NCBI GenBank assembly: GCA_963575745.1
Contig: CAUYUJ010000725.1
Span: 495,001 to 520,000, forward strand
Direction of reading: 5' to 3'
Length of the DNA stretch: 25,000 nt
Origin: Prorocentrum cordatum
Lineage: Eukaryota > Sar > Dinophyceae > Prorocentrales > Prorocentraceae
Shown: positions 24,781-25,000 of the stretch, in pieces
How the letters are laid out: each line of letters opens with the position of its first letter
Numbering within the stretch: the stretch's first letter is position 1
Position numbers and translations under genes: made by a program
The notes under the pieces: model-generated
What the model was told of the DNA's origin: nothing
The model's database searches: none
The model's input: the letters and a program-made list of their open reading frames with translations, nothing else

Positions 24781-25000
24781 CATCCAGCCTTCCTATCCTT
24801 ACTCATCCTCCCTTCCCCGTGTCCTCTATCCTTCTTTATTCTCCGCTTCCCAATCCTGTCCCTCCATCCCCTCTCTCCACACTCCCTGTGTCTCCCGTTT
24901 CCTCGCCTCTTCCTCATCCTCCCTTCCCCCCTATCCCCTCCCCTTTCACTTCGCTTCCTCCTCGCCTGCCATCTCCCCTCTCCCCCCGCCCATATCCTTT
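24781..25000 (+). repeat. Pyrimidine-rich tract to the window edge
   Basis: C/T-rich with TCCTC, CCCTCTC and CTTCC runs and no exact period. It continues past the right edge. It may be an intron preceding an exon outside the window. Confidence 0.85.

Overview
The window looks like repeat-rich, gene-poor DNA from a GC-rich eukaryotic nuclear genome. The evidence is the large number of microsatellites ((TCC)n, (GGA)n, (GAT)n, (CCTCT)n), a satellite-like tandem array, several minisatellites with different unit lengths, and short exon-like islands with GT-AG splice sites behind pyrimidine tracts. I see no prokaryotic operons, ribosome binding sites, rRNA or convincing tRNA. Some features (GC-rich exons, triplet repeats, short exons) would suit a protist or alga, but the species cannot be named from this sequence.

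Layout. 0-1.3 kb: possible coding scraps and exon-sized islands framed by (TCC)n and (GGA)n. 1.4-3.0 kb: a near-homogeneous 90-bp satellite. 3.1-5.5 kb: a (GAT)n-led composite repeat plus blocks of a roughly 151-bp repeat family. One of these carries a 395-bp insertion whose empty site can be read in the window. 5.6-7.7 kb: tandem repeats with units of about 173, 112 and 77 bp. 7.7-8.5 kb: a second, diverged copy of the 3.1-4.4 kb composite repeat. 8.5-10.3 kb: mostly unique, nothing recognised. 10.3-11.1 kb: 73-bp repeats in two clusters. 11.25-11.8 kb: an acidic small ORF and purine-rich DNA. 12.8-15.6 kb: a very diverged satellite. 16.6-18.1 kb: three inverted-repeat (fold-back) elements, one sitting exactly as an intron in a candidate two-exon gene. 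18.4-19.9 kb: further exon-like pieces on the + strand. 19.85-20.3 kb: a long polypurine tract. 21.0-21.5 kb: a degenerate repeat. 22.1-24.0 kb: candidate exons, again with a large hairpin at a predicted intron. 24.5-25 kb: purine then pyrimidine tracts to the window edge.

The most interesting signal is at 17.73-17.93 kb. A 190-bp element with about 39-bp terminal inverted repeats and a 6-bp target duplication starts with GT and ends with an AG acceptor, and removing it joins two protein-like reading frames in phase. This is the architecture expected of an introner-type, intron-generating DNA transposon. Two other inverted repeats nearby (16.77 and 22.22 kb) share parts of this design. No protein in the window is recognised with confidence. 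All coding calls rest on reading-frame quality and splice-site context and are deliberately scored low.
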